Positions 10,180-22,440 of a DNA stretch of 64,000 nt are shown piece by piece. Under the pieces are notes generated by a model. It saw only the letters and a program-made list of their open reading frames with translations, was not told the DNA's origin and did not search any database. The stretch comes from Galeruca laticollis (lineage: Eukaryota > Arthropoda > Insecta > Coleoptera > Chrysomelidae). The stretch is from contig OY998177.1 in the NCBI GenBank assembly GCA_963921935.1, forward strand, positions 107,872,067-107,936,066, given 5' to 3'. The position numbers were made by a program, and so were the translations under genes. Position 1 is the stretch's first letter, and each line of letters opens with the position of its first letter.

Positions 10180-12380
10180 CCGTCTTAGAACATCTTTCGA
10201 CGTTGTCCGACGCCTTGCCTCCATCTTTTCCTGTCGTCCCAGTCCACTTTTTGCAGGTTTCTAGCACTCATGGCTTTAACCACGCCCTGTTTCCAAGTGG
10301 TTTTCGGTCTTCCTCTTTTCTGACGTTCTATCGGTTGCCAGTTCATCACTTGTTTAGGGAGTCTTGTTTCTGACATACGTTGTATGGGCCCATACCATGT
10401 AAGTTGTTTTTTCTCTATGTCATCGATAATGGTACCTTCGAAACCCATTATTTCTTTAATGGTGTCAGCCCTGATTCTATCTCTTCTTGAAATCTTGAGT
10501 GATCTTCTCATCGCATCCATTTCAACAGCTTCTAATCTTTTTTATATTTCTCTATTAGGCTCCAGTTTTCAGATCCATACAATAGGCTGCTTTTCACTAA
10601 AGTTTCATATATATTCAATTTTCTGTTCTTTGTAATATTTTTATTCCACAGAATGCCATTGAGACAAGATATCGCTTTTTTGCTGTTGTTATTCTACTTC
10701 ATATTTCTTTGTTATCTGTCGCAGTTGAATCAAATGTCACTCCCAGATAGTTATAGGCTTGACAGTGTGTTATTGTTCGATCATTATTTAATATTAGATC
10801 ACTAGGTTCTCCACCGATACAAAGATATTTCGTCTTTTGAATGTTGACCCTTAAACCCCAGATTTCGTACTCTTCAATCAACTTGCGTATCACGTACTCC
10901 ATATCTTCCTTGTCATTTGATATAATTGCTTGATCATAGGCAAACTGCAAAGTATAAAGTGTTGTGTTATTGAGTTCTTTTCTTCTTGACCTTTAATTTC
11001 ATCCTTTATAAGATCTCTCAGTACTCGTCCATACATTCTACTGACTGCACTTGTTATGGATATTCCTTTGTAATTTTCACATCTTATCTATCGCCTTTTC
11101 TATAGATTGGTGTTATATATGTAGTTTCCCATTCTTCTGGAATGGGATGTCCATTCATGCACAAAATGAATATGTACGCTAGACCCCCGAACAATGTATC
11201 TGTTCCATTCTTCAGAAGTTCAGCGCACACACCCTCAGGGCCTCAAGCTTTTCCATTTCTCAAACCTTTTATTTCTTTTTTGACCATATCCACAGTGATT
11301 TCAACGTTTTCGCCTTGTATATCTATTTCCTCCGTAATTGATTCATTCAAATATTCTTGTCATTCTTCAATAAGTAATTCTTTGTAGTAGTCTATCCATT
11401 TGTTGATTTCTATTATTTGTATGTGTGATCTCTCCTTATGTGATGTTCGAACTGAATTTATGAATCTCCAAGCTTCTGTGTTTTTCCGTCATCCAATGTA
11501 GTTATTGATATCATAATATTTCTTATCCCAAAGTTCATTTTTTTATTTCTGAATCAATTTTCTTGTTTCAAGTTTAATCATTTTGTAGTGTTCGAGATTA
11601 TCTGGATTTTTTGTGTTTAACCATTTTAGGTATAAGTCTTTCTTTTGCTTTACTAAAACTTCTATATCTTTATTCCACCACAAATTATCATTTACATATT
11701 GCTTATGTGTTCCTAATGATTATTCACCCGCTTCGTGTATACTTGAGATGATGTTAGTATAGGTTGCTTGAAATGTGAAGTCTTGAAAATTTGGTATCAG
11801 CTTATTGTCTAGTCTTTGTTGATATAATTGTATTGTACTGTCATGTTTCAGGCTATTAAGATTATATTTTGTATGTGCCACTTCTTGTAATTCAATCGTT
11901 TGGTTGTCTTTATCTTGTACTTTATATTTTGGTGAATCGAATATTTTGGCTCGTACGAGAAAATGATCTGATCCACCACCAAAAGCTCCTCTTAGTACTC
12001 TGACATAATTTATCTGTATGCTTGATTTTTGTCTAAGAATGAAGTAATCTATTACTGATTTCAGATCACGTGTTGGTTGTGTCCAGGTGTATCTATGTAC
12101 ATCTTTATGATTGAAGAAGCCATTCGTGATTTTTGAGTTGTTGGTTTCACATTGTATGAGTCTGTTGCCAATATCATTCACTTGCTCCTCTCCAAATGGG
12201 CCAACAATATTACTGTTGGGTATTTTTCCTGTTCAGCTGTTGAAGTCACCCATCATCACGATCTCTCTAGAGTTCCGAATCTTATTAACAACTTCATTGA
12301 GGATCTCAAAGAAGGATTCTTCATTAGCGACTGATTCATCGTCTGAAGGGCCATATACTGCTATTAACGTGACATTATGT
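10177..12380 (-). pseudogene. LINE relic, RTE/BovB-like endonuclease-reverse transcriptase
   Basis: Read on the minus strand from 12380 down. The endonuclease part shows a GDFN motif near 12240-12252 and, at 11720-12181, HRYTWTQPTRDLKSVIDYF and GSDHFLVRAKI. The RT palm remnant at 10699-10950 (AYDQAIISNDKEDMEY, WGLRVNIQKTKYLCIGG) has lost the usual Asp-Asp pair. The C-terminal tail at 10185-10520 reads DIEKKQLTWYGPIQRM and KRGRPKTTWKQG. These features fit RTE-type insect LINEs; the clade is inference. Many stops and frameshifts make it inactive. It abuts a gypsy gag fragment on its upstream side. Confidence 0.82.
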
Positions 12381-12384
12381 TGGT

Positions 12385-12815
12385 GGAGTGGAGAAAAGAA
12401 GATCCATCATATAAAACCCTGCAAGCCAGAAATAAACCCTAGGATAGAAGATATTGCCAGTTTTACCCGAGTCAAGGCGCCAACTTTCGATGAAAAGATG
12501 CCGTGGACTAATTATGTAAAACAGTTTGAAGCAGCTACTAGAATGAATAATTGGTCCAATAGGGAGAAGACAGTGAACTTTACCATCGGGTTTGGAAGAG
12601 ATGCCTTACATGTACGATACCACTTGAAGAAACGGATGACTTCGAGCAGCTGAAGAAGAGGTTGGACATGCGATATGGCCATGAGCATTTAGAACATTTG
12701 TACCAATCCCAGCTGAAGAATTGAAGGCAGAAATGTGACGAAGCCCTTCAAGAGTATGAAGTGAATCTTGCCCGACTCGTTAGATTCGCTTATCCGTCAG
12801 CACCTGAGTTTTTTT
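12385..12815 (+). pseudogene. Gypsy-type gag capsid fragment
   Basis: The + strand reads APTFDEKMPWTNYVKQFEAA and then NNWSNREKTVNFTIGF, RDALHVRYHL, LKKRLDMRYGHEHLEHLYQS and NLARLVRFAYPSAP in shifting frames. This matches the capsid core common in Ty3/gypsy gag proteins. It has a stop and a frameshift near 12645-12725 and is only about 140 codons long. It belongs to a different gypsy lineage from copies 1 and 2. Nothing of pol follows. Confidence 0.7.
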
Positions 12816-13565
12816 GTGTTTTTTACTCTATAGTTTACCAGGAGAAAATATTTCTTTCCGCTTTTATAATTTTTATGAATCTAACTGTATAGTTGGATGT
12901 TTAAAATAATTATTTCATTATACATTCGTTTTTTATATAACATTTAATATTTCCCATTTAATTATTATATACCTTATATGCATAAAAGTGCTTGAATGAA
13001 ATTCTATCTAATTTATTGTTCATTTATCGTTCATATATTAACATACCGGATGATTCTAAATGTATGAACCATGTTATTAAATACTTTCCTTCACTTATAT
13101 TTCTGAATTACATTTTAGAAATCCTGCATTTAACAAAATTATAATTTATTGAGTTTCTCACACAGTTGTAATTTTTAGCACTTTGGGAATGGGCAAATTT
13201 GCCTATTCAATTTATGTATGAAGTATATGGTAAATGATTAACTTTAATTACCAGACGAGCTATACTGTTGCTCTATTGGTATTGTTTGACTTCCTGTTCG
13301 CAAGCAAGCTGTCAACATCGAAAAAGTAAAGGGAAGTGACTGTTGTCAACTATAAAATAGTTTAAATTGCGTTGGCTGTTTTTTTTTATTTATCGCCGTT
13401 TATTATTCAATTCGATTATATTTGTAGCTTCAAATTTCGTAAATTTTATTTCAATTATGATTAGTTTTTTTTCCATTTCAACTCTGACTTTTAAATTATA
13501 TTTTTTTATCAACTTTGACCATTTTTTTTGTAAAACTTATTTCAACTACTGTTAACTTTTCATTC
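12816..13565. other. AT-rich stretch without recognised features
   Basis: T-rich, with only short frames. I see no motif, repeat or terminal structure here. Confidence 0.5.
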
Positions 13566-15730
13566 AGTCCAGATTTTACACACAGATAGAGGCACGGACT
13601 ACGTAAACAAATATTTCAGCAAATATTTAAAAGAAGAGAGCGTAGATCGAGAAATAACCGCACCATATACTTCAGAACAGAATAAGAGGTCCGAAAGAGA
13701 CTATAGATTAATTGTAGAAATGGCTCGTTGCATGCTACACCAGGCAGGTGCACCAAAATATCTATGAGAAGATGCGGTCAGTACTGCTATATACATTGCA
13801 AATAGAATAGTAACAAAGCAAGCACCTTAATATTTCTAGTTTATGACAAAATCTCTACAAATAATAGATTATTTGATCCACAAAAGCAGAAAGTAACGGT
13901 CTCCAGAAACGTAGTATTTATTGAGAAAATGTATAATACTAAACAAGAAAATACAGTACAACTCGAAATTGATGTAACTTTATTTGGGATATCATATGTA
14001 GCAGAAGAGAGACAAGATGAAGAACAAGATGAACTAGAGAATGAAGAACACACCTAATCTTAGACCTCAAAGGAATACTCGTATGCCACAAAGATATACA
14101 GAATCTGGAGTACGGAAATTGAGATACCACACCGGTAACGAAGAAGCAATAACAAGTGAAGACAAAGATCAGTGGAAAATCGCTATAAAAGAATAACTAG
14201 ATGCGTTATTAAAGAATTAAACATGGGAAATAGCGAAGGTGCCGGAAGATTAGGAACCAATCGACTCGAAATGGGTTTTCAAAGTCAAAAGACCACTGAA
14301 TGGGTCAATTGTAAGGTATAAGGCAAGATTATGTAGCATTTAGAATCTTACTAGCCTTGACAAACGTAAAAGAGTATGAATTTATGCAATTCAATATAAA
14401 AACTGCGTTTTTATATGGACACCTCGATGAAGACATTATTTATATGTTGCCACCTCAGGGATTAAACTGCGAAAACTGACTTGTATGTTAAATGGTAACA
14501 TCGTTGTACGGTTTAAAACAGTCTCCGTGCTGTTGTAACAGAGAACTCGACTTGCTCTTGGCTAACTTCGGTTTTATCAAAACAACAGCTGATCAGTGCG
14601 TTTATAAAGGTTACGTAGATAATAACAAAGTTATTTCAATTATTTACATTAGTGTTTTCAAATGGAACTCAAGGTCTCTAGTTAATTGTGGAATTAAGTA
14701 GAGACCTTGAGTTTCATTTAAAAACACTAATATGAGCATATTCCACGAAGTAAGGGTCGAGACAGTCAATTTTCAATTATTTACATTGACGATGCATTTT
14801 TTCTTCAAAAGAATCAGAAATTCAAACAGTTCTACAAGAACTTCAATCGAGTTTTGAATTTACAGTGACAGAAGTAAATTCTTTTGTCGGACTTGAAATT
14901 TTAAGAGACTTTAAAACTGGAAAGATGTTTTTGAGTCAAACAAGTTATACAAAACAGGTCATAGAACGCTTTGCACAACAAAACGCTAGTCCATTGAGTA
15001 TACCAGCAGATCCAAATGTATGTTTGACAAGAAGTAGTGAGAAAGATGAAATTTCTGAAGAAAAGAATATACCATACAGGCAAGCAATAGGATCACTGAT
15101 GTATTTAGCAGTGGTTTCTAGACCTGATATTTCACATGCAGTGGGAGTAGCCAGTTGCTTCATAAATAATTACACTATACAGCATTGGAATTATGTCAAA
15201 GGAATCTTTCGATACCTTAAAGCAACAATAAACTATGGTATATGCTATGACAAATATGGTGATATGCATGGATACAATGACGCAAATTATGCTAGTGACA
15301 AGGAGATACGCAGATCAACTACAGGGTATGTCTTCAAATTAGCAAATGGATGTGTGACATGAACAAATAAAAAGCAACCCACAATTTCCTTGTCAATAAC
15401 AGAATCAGAGTTCATAGCAGCAGCACAAGCCACAAAGGAGGCTATTTGGTTGGAACAAATATTATTAGAACTAGGAGAGCATATTAAGAAGCCATTGACG
15501 CTTTATATTGACAATCAGAGTGCCATGAAATGAATGAAAAATCCAGAGTTCCGCCAAGGAACTAAACATATAGACATCAAGTTTATCAGAGAAAAATATG
15601 AAATTGGATGTCTGAATCCAGAATACATTAATACAAAAGAACAAGGAGCAGATATATTTACAAAAGCTCTGCCAATATGTCAGTTCGAGAAATTAAGAGA
15701 AATGATAGGAATCAAAGAAAAGAAAATGTT
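13566..15730 (+). pseudogene. Ty1/copia pol relic (integrase, RT, RNase H)
   Basis: Integrase core remnant first: HTDRGTDYVNKYFSKYLKEE, then PYTSEQNKRSERD and MARCMLHQAG. A deletion near 13830 removes the integrase end; the linker before RT follows (WKIAIKE, SKWVFKVKRPLNGS). A second deletion near 14335 removes RT motifs, then FNIKTAFLYGHLDEDI and SLYGLKQSP remain. The catalytic Asp-Asp site at 14786 is split by a foldback insertion (14651-14771). The RNase H part at 14865-15720 is the best preserved ([37 protein letters not shown]) but has Trp-to-stop changes near 15359 and a stop near 15532. Confidence 0.88.
14651..14771 (+). repeat. Foldback element, copy A (short)
   Basis: Starts AGTGTTTTCAAATGG and contains an inverted repeat of about 40-bp arms, followed by a one-sided tail (TGAGCATATTCCACGAAG, then GTCGAGACAG). 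It is flanked by a perfect 17-bp duplication TTTCAATTATTTACATT at 14634-14650 and 14771-14787 (one-base uncertainty at the junction). It disrupts copia RT just before its catalytic Asp-Asp. Confidence 0.85.
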
Positions 15731-15761
15731 CATGGAAAGTTTGTTTCCATCTTTAAAGTTT

Positions 15762-15826
15762 TTCTTATATATATATATAAATATATATATGTATATATAT
15801 GCATATATATATACATATATATATAA

Positions 15827-15870
<44 letters not shown>

Positions 15871-15888
15871 ATATATGTATATATATGG

Positions 15889-15961
<73 letters not shown>

Positions 15962-15968
15962 GTATATA
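15762..15968. repeat. TA-rich microsatellite
   Basis: About 200 bp of (TA)n with interspersed TATG, TACA and TGTG steps. A mariner-type element starts at its right end. Apparent frames across it are artefacts of the repeat. Confidence 0.95.
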
Positions 15969-16653
15969 TACAGGGTGTCCCGGAACTAATGGGAAAAAAG
16001 TCAGGAGCGTATAATCTGAGCCAAAATAATGTTAGTACTACATATAAACTTTTTCTATGTAGGCCCTCGTTTTCGAGTTATAGGCCTCCAAAGTTTTAAT
16101 TTTGAATTTAGTTTTTGTTTTTATTTTTTTTACTAGTTATTTGATTTTTGTAAAATTTACGGCAAAGCTATAATGTACGTGTATGTTTGTTTTGGAAAAG
16201 TTAACAGATTTACAGTAGTGCCTTGAAGCCAGGGACGGACTACTCGCAATGGTTAGTGATCCAAAAAAATTGCAGGGATGGCACACCCTGTATGAGATTA
16301 TCGAAATTGACTTCCCCACACATTAAGCTAACGAAAAGGTACTTCTGCTGGAATTCGATAAAATGAGCCGTTTGGCTAATATTTACAGTTTTATTAATGC
16401 ACTACGTACAAATTTACCTAACTAACTTATTAATACGATGTACTACAAAAAAATAATTTGATGATAGCAGATGATAAAAACATTAAGAACTTATTTAATG
16501 GGAATTGAAAAGGTACGCAGACAACGTAATTAGTTGCTTTTAATCAAAATTACGAACACAATATTATTAAACCATTAAGAAAACCTCATAAAACACAAGT
16601 TATAAAACAATCGACTGAAACTAATTCCTAAACAACAAAAACTAACGTTCTCC

Positions 16654-17727
16654 TTATAAATGTTCAATATGAGCTCCTCCCACTTCCACGCACATTCTAA
16701 GTCTACGACGGTTGTTTCTTTGCACTTCTAATAACATTGCAGTGTAACACATTTCTGTCTATTAAATCTTGCCTTGTTTGCACAGGTGTTGCGTATACCT
16801 TACTTTTGAGATAACCCTATAGGAAGAAATCCATAGGATTAACATCTCCTGATCGCGGTGGTCATTGAAAAGGGCCTCCACGACCAATCCATCTATTAGG
16901 AAACCTTGTGTGTAAATGCTATCGTACATCTAAACTGAAATGAGGAGGGGCCCCATCATGCATGAACCATAAATTTCTAAGAGTTTGTAGTAGCACATCA
17001 TCAAACAGGTACCATAACTCATTTTGCAAAAACTCCAAATATCTCTGACCGTTCAAAGTATCGTCAATAAAGTATGGCCCTATCAAATGATTGCCAACTA
17101 TTCCTGCCCAAACATTAACCATGAATCTATGCTGACTCCTAGTTTGACTAATGCCATGTGGATTTACATCATCCCATAAATGCATATTATGAGAATTTAT
17201 GACTACATCTCTGTTGAAACCGGATTCGTTCGTAAAGAGAACGTTACTAATAAATGTATTGTCTGCTTGTTGTTGTCGCAGAAACCACTGGCTATACTCA
17301 AGTCGTGAAGGATGATCAGCCACTGTCATACTGTGTACTTTTTTCATGTGAAAAGGATATAACAGCTGTTCTTTTAGAACGCGATGCACAACTGATTTCG
17401 AGACGTTATGTTCTCTTGATAATTTTCGTAAACTCGTTGATGGTTCATTATCAACTGCATTTAACAAGTCTTGTTCAACTGCCACAGTACGTACGCTTCG
17501 TACTGGACCTTCTCCACCTTTTTTTTGGCAAAAAACGTCCTAAAATTTAAAACTTTGTTTTGTATACATGGAAAATTACATTTACTTATTCATACCTGTT
17601 TCTCGTAACCTGAGATCAATACGCTCAAACATTCGTCTGTCTGGCAATGCTCTGTTTGCAAAATGTTCTGCATAGAGCCTTCTGGCCTCTAAACAGTTTC
17701 AAGAAACCAGTCCATACATTAAATTCA
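16654..17727 (-). pseudogene. Rosa-like DD41D transposase, copy 1
   Basis: Exon 1 (17596-17727) holds EARRLYAEHFANRALPDRRM up to the codon before RETG, with one stop. After a 56-bp intron, exon 2 carries a helix-turn-helix (STSLRKLSREHNVSKSVVHR) and the catalytic domain: LFTNES, where the expected first Asp is Asn, then FMHDGAPPHFS with the second Asp. The last motif, SGDVNPMDFF, lies past a frameshift near 16918. Counting on copy 2, 41 residues separate the second and third Asp, which fits DD41D (rosa/Visitor-like) elements. Frameshifts and the lost Asp mean it is inactive. Confidence 0.88.
17540..17595 (-). other. Candidate spliceosomal intron in transposase copy 1
   Basis: On the minus strand, GTATGAATAAG to TTTTAG, 56 bases, falls right after the conserved RETG residues. 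Removing it links the two conserved blocks. Copy 2 has a 56-bp intron at the same place (37216-37271). Confidence 0.7.
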
Positions 17728-18234
17728 TATCTGCGTGAATGTACGTAGTGCATTAATAAAACTGTCAATATTAGCCGAACGGCTTATTTTATCGAATTCT
17801 AACAGGAGTACCTTTTCGTTAGCTTAATGTGTGGGGAAGTGAATTTCGATAATTTCATACAGGGTGTGCCATCCCTGCAAATTATTTGGATCACTAACCA
17901 TTGCGAGTAGTCCGTCCCTGGCTTCAAGACACTACTGTAAATCTGTTTACCTTACCAAAATAAACATACACGTACATTATAGCTTTGCCGTGAATTTTAT
18001 AAAGATCAAATAACTAGTACAAAAAATAAAAATAAAAAATAAATTCAAAATTAAAACTTTGGAGGCCTATAACTCGAAAACGAGTGCCTGAATAGAAAAA
18101 GTTTATATGAAGTACTAACATTATTTTGACTTAGATTATACGCTCCTGACGTTTTTCCCATTAGTCCCGGGACACCCTGTATATATATTTATATATTTTT
18201 ATGTTTACTTTCTTTGACCTTTTTAGTATATTTA

Positions 18235-18660
18235 CATATATCTGAAGTTTTTCTTGGTTTTAGGTCATTTTTCAAATTAAAAATATAAAAAGACGGTTTA
18301 TGTTGTTGAGATTACCATCATTGGCACAATTCTTCTTCCAAATCCCTCAATTCCATGGCTTCATCTATCCCGTTCCTCCAGCTTCTTCTCGGTCGTCCTC
18401 TTTTTTTTCTCGTGGCACCCATTCCAGTATTCATCGTGGCCATCTATGTTCTCCCATTCTCTTTGTGTGTCCAAACCATGTGAGCTGTTTTTCCTGAATT
18501 TTTTCTATCAGATTTGTGTCTGTTTTCGTCATATTTCTAATTGCTTCGTTCCTAATTCTATCTACTCTAGATTTCCTGCAGCTCTGTCTTAGGAAATCCA
18601 TTTTAGCTGATAGGAGTTTACTACGGTTTTTAGTACTAATGTCCCATACACAAAGTTTTT
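18235..18660 (-). pseudogene. LINE C-terminal fragment, RTE-like
   Basis: The minus strand reads SRVDRIRNEAIRNMTKTDTN and IQEKQLTWFGHTKRMGEHRW, aligning with the tail of the LINE relic at 10185-10520 (SRRDRIRADTIKEIMGF, IEKKQLTWYGPIQRM). Only this tail survives, so it is a 5'-truncated copy or a remnant. Stops interrupt it. Confidence 0.75.
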
Positions 18661-19276
18661 CTTAAACATAGCAAAAAGTGAGAGTGTTGAATATTAGATG
18701 TTTTTGCCATGTTTTATAGTTAACCTAACAGTAGTTTTGTTTTGTTTGGTTGATAAGGATAAGTTTGAAAGTAGTTGTCAATTTTAATGAAATTGGCATT
18801 TTCCAGTTTTTTGTAACTTGAGAAAGATTATTAAAAATAAAAAAAAACCGTCCTAATAGTTCTTTTAATTAGTTAACAGTCCGAAAGGATAATAAAAGTA
18901 CAAAAAGACATTGTAACAGCTGAAATCATCTGTCAATATTTCCACTCTCTATTTTATTCGAATTTGGTGAGAAGAACTGATACCCTCTCTTAAATGCCAA
19001 ATTCGCACATTATTCAAACAAATCAAACAGAGAATTTACGATTATAGATGATTCAACCCTTCAACAAAAAGGAACCCATAACATTAGAAACATTTCTAAA
19101 CTGGACACTAACATATTTTTTCTACGCCTTATCTTTAAAGTACCTTGTATTTCATCGGTTTGGAGCGCTTAAAGTGGCTGTTTATGGTTAGAGTGAAAAA
19201 AAGTAGAAAAGCGTTAAAATAAGTGCCATAACGTTAACTTTATTTCACGCTTCCCATAAGCTAACACAATGAATAT
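18661..19276. other. No recognised feature
   Basis: AT-rich; no convincing frames, repeats or motifs seen. Confidence 0.5.
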
Positions 19277-19381
19277 GGACTGGGCATCGAGGATGGACTT
19301 TCATGAAACTTGGCTGGGCATCGAAGATGGGCTTCCAAGATACTTGGCTGGGCATCGAGGATGAACTTTCATGAAACTTGG
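19277..19381. repeat. Three tandem copies of a 35-bp unit
   Basis: Units start at 19277, 19312 and 19347, each with GGGCATCGA and ending in AAACTT or ATACTT. The middle unit differs most (GAAGATGGGCTTCCAAGA). Confidence 0.9.
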
Positions 19382-19488
19382 AGTACATGTATTTGCAATT
19401 TACCGAAGGTGCTCAATTAAAATTTCCCAAATTTCTATTCGCATTTGTTTTTTGTATAGGGCTGTAGAAAAAATAATGTATGAAACAT

Positions 19489-19590
19489 GTGCATAAAGTG
19501 TCTTTTTTCACTGATGGAATTGCCGCACTCGCCTGACGGCTCGTGTGGTCAACATTTTCCATTCGTGAAAAAAAGTACCACTTTATGCAC
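19489..19590. repeat. Imperfect hairpin repeat
   Basis: The left arm GTGCATAAAGTG...TCACTGATGGAA pairs with the right arm TTCCATTCGTGA...CACTTTATGCAC. The centre is a GC-rich stretch with its own smaller symmetry (GCCGCACTCG against CGTGTGGTC). It may be a MITE-like repeat; no target duplication was found. Confidence 0.7.
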
Positions 19591-19599
19591 TTACTGCAT

Positions 19600-21145
19600 A
19601 AATTACTATTATTAGAAATAATAGCCTTCACGGCATTGAACGATGATATAAAGAAAATCGTTTGTTTTGTTAGGTTTGATTATTCAGAAAGAAACTCTTC
19701 AATAGGAACAAAACAAATAACGTACTAGTACTCCCGCAGCACTAATCATCAATAGAAACAGCACAGAATCATGCTGAAGCTACATTCATAATAAGCGGTA
19801 CCGGTAATCCTTGCAATTGCAGATATTGGGATGATAGCCATCCCAGGTAAAGAAGGGGTACAATTGAGTAATCGGCACGATCTTTCAGCTTCTAATTACT
19901 TTTTATGGAGATAAATAGAAAATAACATCGGAACAAAAGTGAAAGTTTAAATGGATTTGTACAAGATATTAGCCGTTGTTACAGGCTCCTCTGGTTGCGA
20001 ACTAAATAAAGATAACAATACCATGCATAGAAAAAGCGAAGGAATATTTAACGTTACAGTAACACTATTTCACCATACAATTTAATAATATTTTCTTGAA
20101 ATATTGGAACTTTAACTTAGAATTTATGTATAACTAGGATAAAAACTCTTCAAAATCATGAACGTTTTTACTGAAAATGGAAAATTTTATATTGTTACTA
20201 AAGAACATTTTTTGCCGGACAAGTATATTCTACGGTAATCATAGGCAAAATTTATATTAATTGTTACTAGAGAACATTTTTTGCCTAGAAGTTAATTTCA
20301 ATCGTAACCACCGGCAACATTCCAGGAAAATTTATCCAAAAGAATTCGAAGTGAAAAGTTATAAGAACTCGTACTGTATGTAAATTTGATGAAACTGTAC
20401 ATCTCATTGGACGCCGTATAATAACCGAAGTCTAGAAGCTTCATTAAATTCCTTCAATCGATTGAATTATATGGTAAAAGGAGATTGTGTAGGCTCAGAA
20501 CATCGCATTATAAATATTTACCAATCCGAAAATCAACATCTTTGCCGACTTACTGATGATGGAATAACAAAAACACAATTTGGTTTATTAAAAAATATCA
20601 TAAGGTAAATATTTGCTCATTTGTTGCCAACCCGAGGAAAGCTATTAAAGTCAAATTAAAACGGGAAATTGTGAGTATAGAATAATCATTTCAGCAGAAC
20701 GTTATATGAGGTATATACTGAAGAAAAACGAAACTAATAAAGTCTGTGATCTTATTAAGTAACTGATCTTATATAGAGTAAAAATTTCCTATGTTACTTA
20801 ACCTTTTTATATGAAAATCAGATACACTCTACTAGAAAGGGTGTTTCAATAAAAACTCACATGGGGGATATTTAGAAAAGTAGTAGCTATTTCCATTTTG
20901 TGAAAGCCAGCTTGTGGAGGGCTAAGGAAGCTTCAGGTTTTGATATAATATGTCAGGATGACAGTATCTTTCAAATGTAGAACACCTTGTATAAAATACA
21001 TGAACTATTCAGGTAGATCTAGCCATTTTCGATAAGGTGTGTTCACGAATGTAGTTCACCATAGGAGAAAAATGAGTTATCTTAGATCAGATGTAGGTAA
21101 AAGGTATTAATGAATTCTTCGGGTAACAGAAAAAACTAAGTACTA
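19600..21145. other. Mostly unassigned; weak MITE-like segment near 20837-20994
   Basis: Near-repeats of TTGTTACTA(A/G)AGAACATTTTTTGCC occur at about 20194 and 20260. A segment from AAGGGTGTTTC (20837) to AACACCTT (20992) has short inverted ends and could be a small cut-and-paste relic. I see no gene. Confidence 0.3.
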
Positions 21146-21160
21146 AATTTAAATAATTGA

Positions 21161-21394
21161 AATCAACTGTCTCGACTCTTAATTCGTGGAATCTACTCAT
21201 ATTAGTGTTTTAAATGAAACTCACGGTTTCTAGTTAATACCACAAGATAATAAAAATTGTTCAAAATTCTAAAAAATTGACAATTGTTTCGATGATATTG
21301 ATTTATCGAAACAATTGTCAATTTTTTAGAATTTTCAACAATTTTTATTATATTGTGGTAATAACTAGAAACCGTGAGTTCCATTTAAAACACT
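21161..21394 (-). repeat. Foldback element, copy B
   Basis: The tail is on the left (CTGTCTCGACTCTTAATTCG), followed by two inverted arms of about 90 bp around a centre near 21295. Its end AACACT is the inverse of AGTGTT in copy A. A perfect 15-bp duplication AATTTAAATAATTGA flanks it (21146-21160 and 21395-21409). Confidence 0.88.
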
Positions 21395-21737
21395 AATTTA
21401 AATAATTGAGATAATTGAAGATATCTTACTTTTTTGAAAAATCCATTTCTAAAGCTACTCATAGCGAAATCGAACATAATGATGGAACATATTTTACTTT
21501 ACATCTGGTTATTACCGCCGTAAAATAAATAGATATGTAGGGTAATAATGAAAATTACTTTTTGAATTGAAACATGTTTATTATTTCTTACTATCAATAA
21601 CAGTGTTAACAAATAACTTAACCTTAATAAAACGTTCAGGACACTTTGTAAGTCAAAAGTACAAGTCATAAAAGATGGGTCATCCTTGCATCTCATTTTA
21701 TCTGTTTCTTTGGCTTCATTACACTGTTTTTTTCTAA

Positions 21738-22440
21738 TTAAGTGGTATGTATATTTAGTTTCTTACTTAGCGTTGTCAGTACTGAGGTTTGCTTATATCT
21801 GGTACACGCAGCACAAAGTTTTTTTTTTGGTTTAAATAATGAGAAATTGTACTTATTACAAAATATGCGACGGTGAGTTTGTTGACTCACTGGTTTATCA
21901 TTATTTACTTCCCTGAAATAATTTTTATATAATGCATACATTTTCGAAATCAATTTCTCAGATGGTTGACGCACGTAATAGGATTCCATTACTGAAAAAC
22001 TTTGAATGTGCTGCTTTACTATTTTTATGACTTCCTCACTAGTTTTATTTCAGTGAGCTTGTTTCCTTCTTTTATCTTCTCTTGAGAAGCAGCCAACAGA
22101 ACTCTTTTGATCGCTGTATTAATGGGACCATTTGAAGTACAGAACGTTTTCGACAAAAATAGAGCACACACATTGTACTTACCACTACTTTTTATCGAAA
22201 AATAGGTTTTCGACACACTGCGAGCCGTTTTACACATTTCAAGAACCTTCCGATGTTTCGGTTGTTCTACTTGACAAGCTTTAGAATATAATAATTTTGC
22301 CTACTGTAATTTTTATAACACCAATAAGTTCTACAAATTATAATTGTTCCTTCTTCTGTAAAATTAGCATTATATTTTATACAGTCAATAGATTTGTTGG
22401 CGGCGAAACTCACTAAGTCATTTAGGTGACTTTTCCTGCC
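21738..22440 (-). pseudogene. Relic of an uncharacterised transposase-like insect gene
   Basis: Minus-strand frames 22025-22237 and 21738-21989 read CALFLSKTFCTSNGPINTAI, then HIQSFSVMESYYVRQPSEKL, ISKMYALYKNYF, QTHRRIFCNKYNFSLFKPKK and LCAACTRYK. From memory this order resembles a repeated protein family in insects and other invertebrates with a Cys-rich N-terminus and a transposase-like body, often annotated only as uncharacterized. A frame change near 22010 and others upstream break it; GRKSHLNDLVSF upstream (about 22400-22440) may belong to it. The end is missing. Function is inference. Confidence 0.5.

Larger units (their letters stand above)
15971..18179 (-). mobile_element. Rosa-like (DD41D) mariner-type transposon, copy 1
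   Basis: Terminal inverted repeats begin CAGGGTGTCCCGG and are recognisable for about 430 bp at each end (15971-16410 and about 17745-18179). TA dinucleotides at 15969-15970 and 18180-18181 are the expected target duplication of the Tc1/mariner superfamily. The transposase pseudogene lies between them on the minus strand. A second copy is at 36343-44329. Confidence 0.92.

Noticed and set aside
15534..15989. Frame running from copia into Tyr-Ile repeats
   Set aside because: The first part is the copia end; the rest is translated TA microsatellite.
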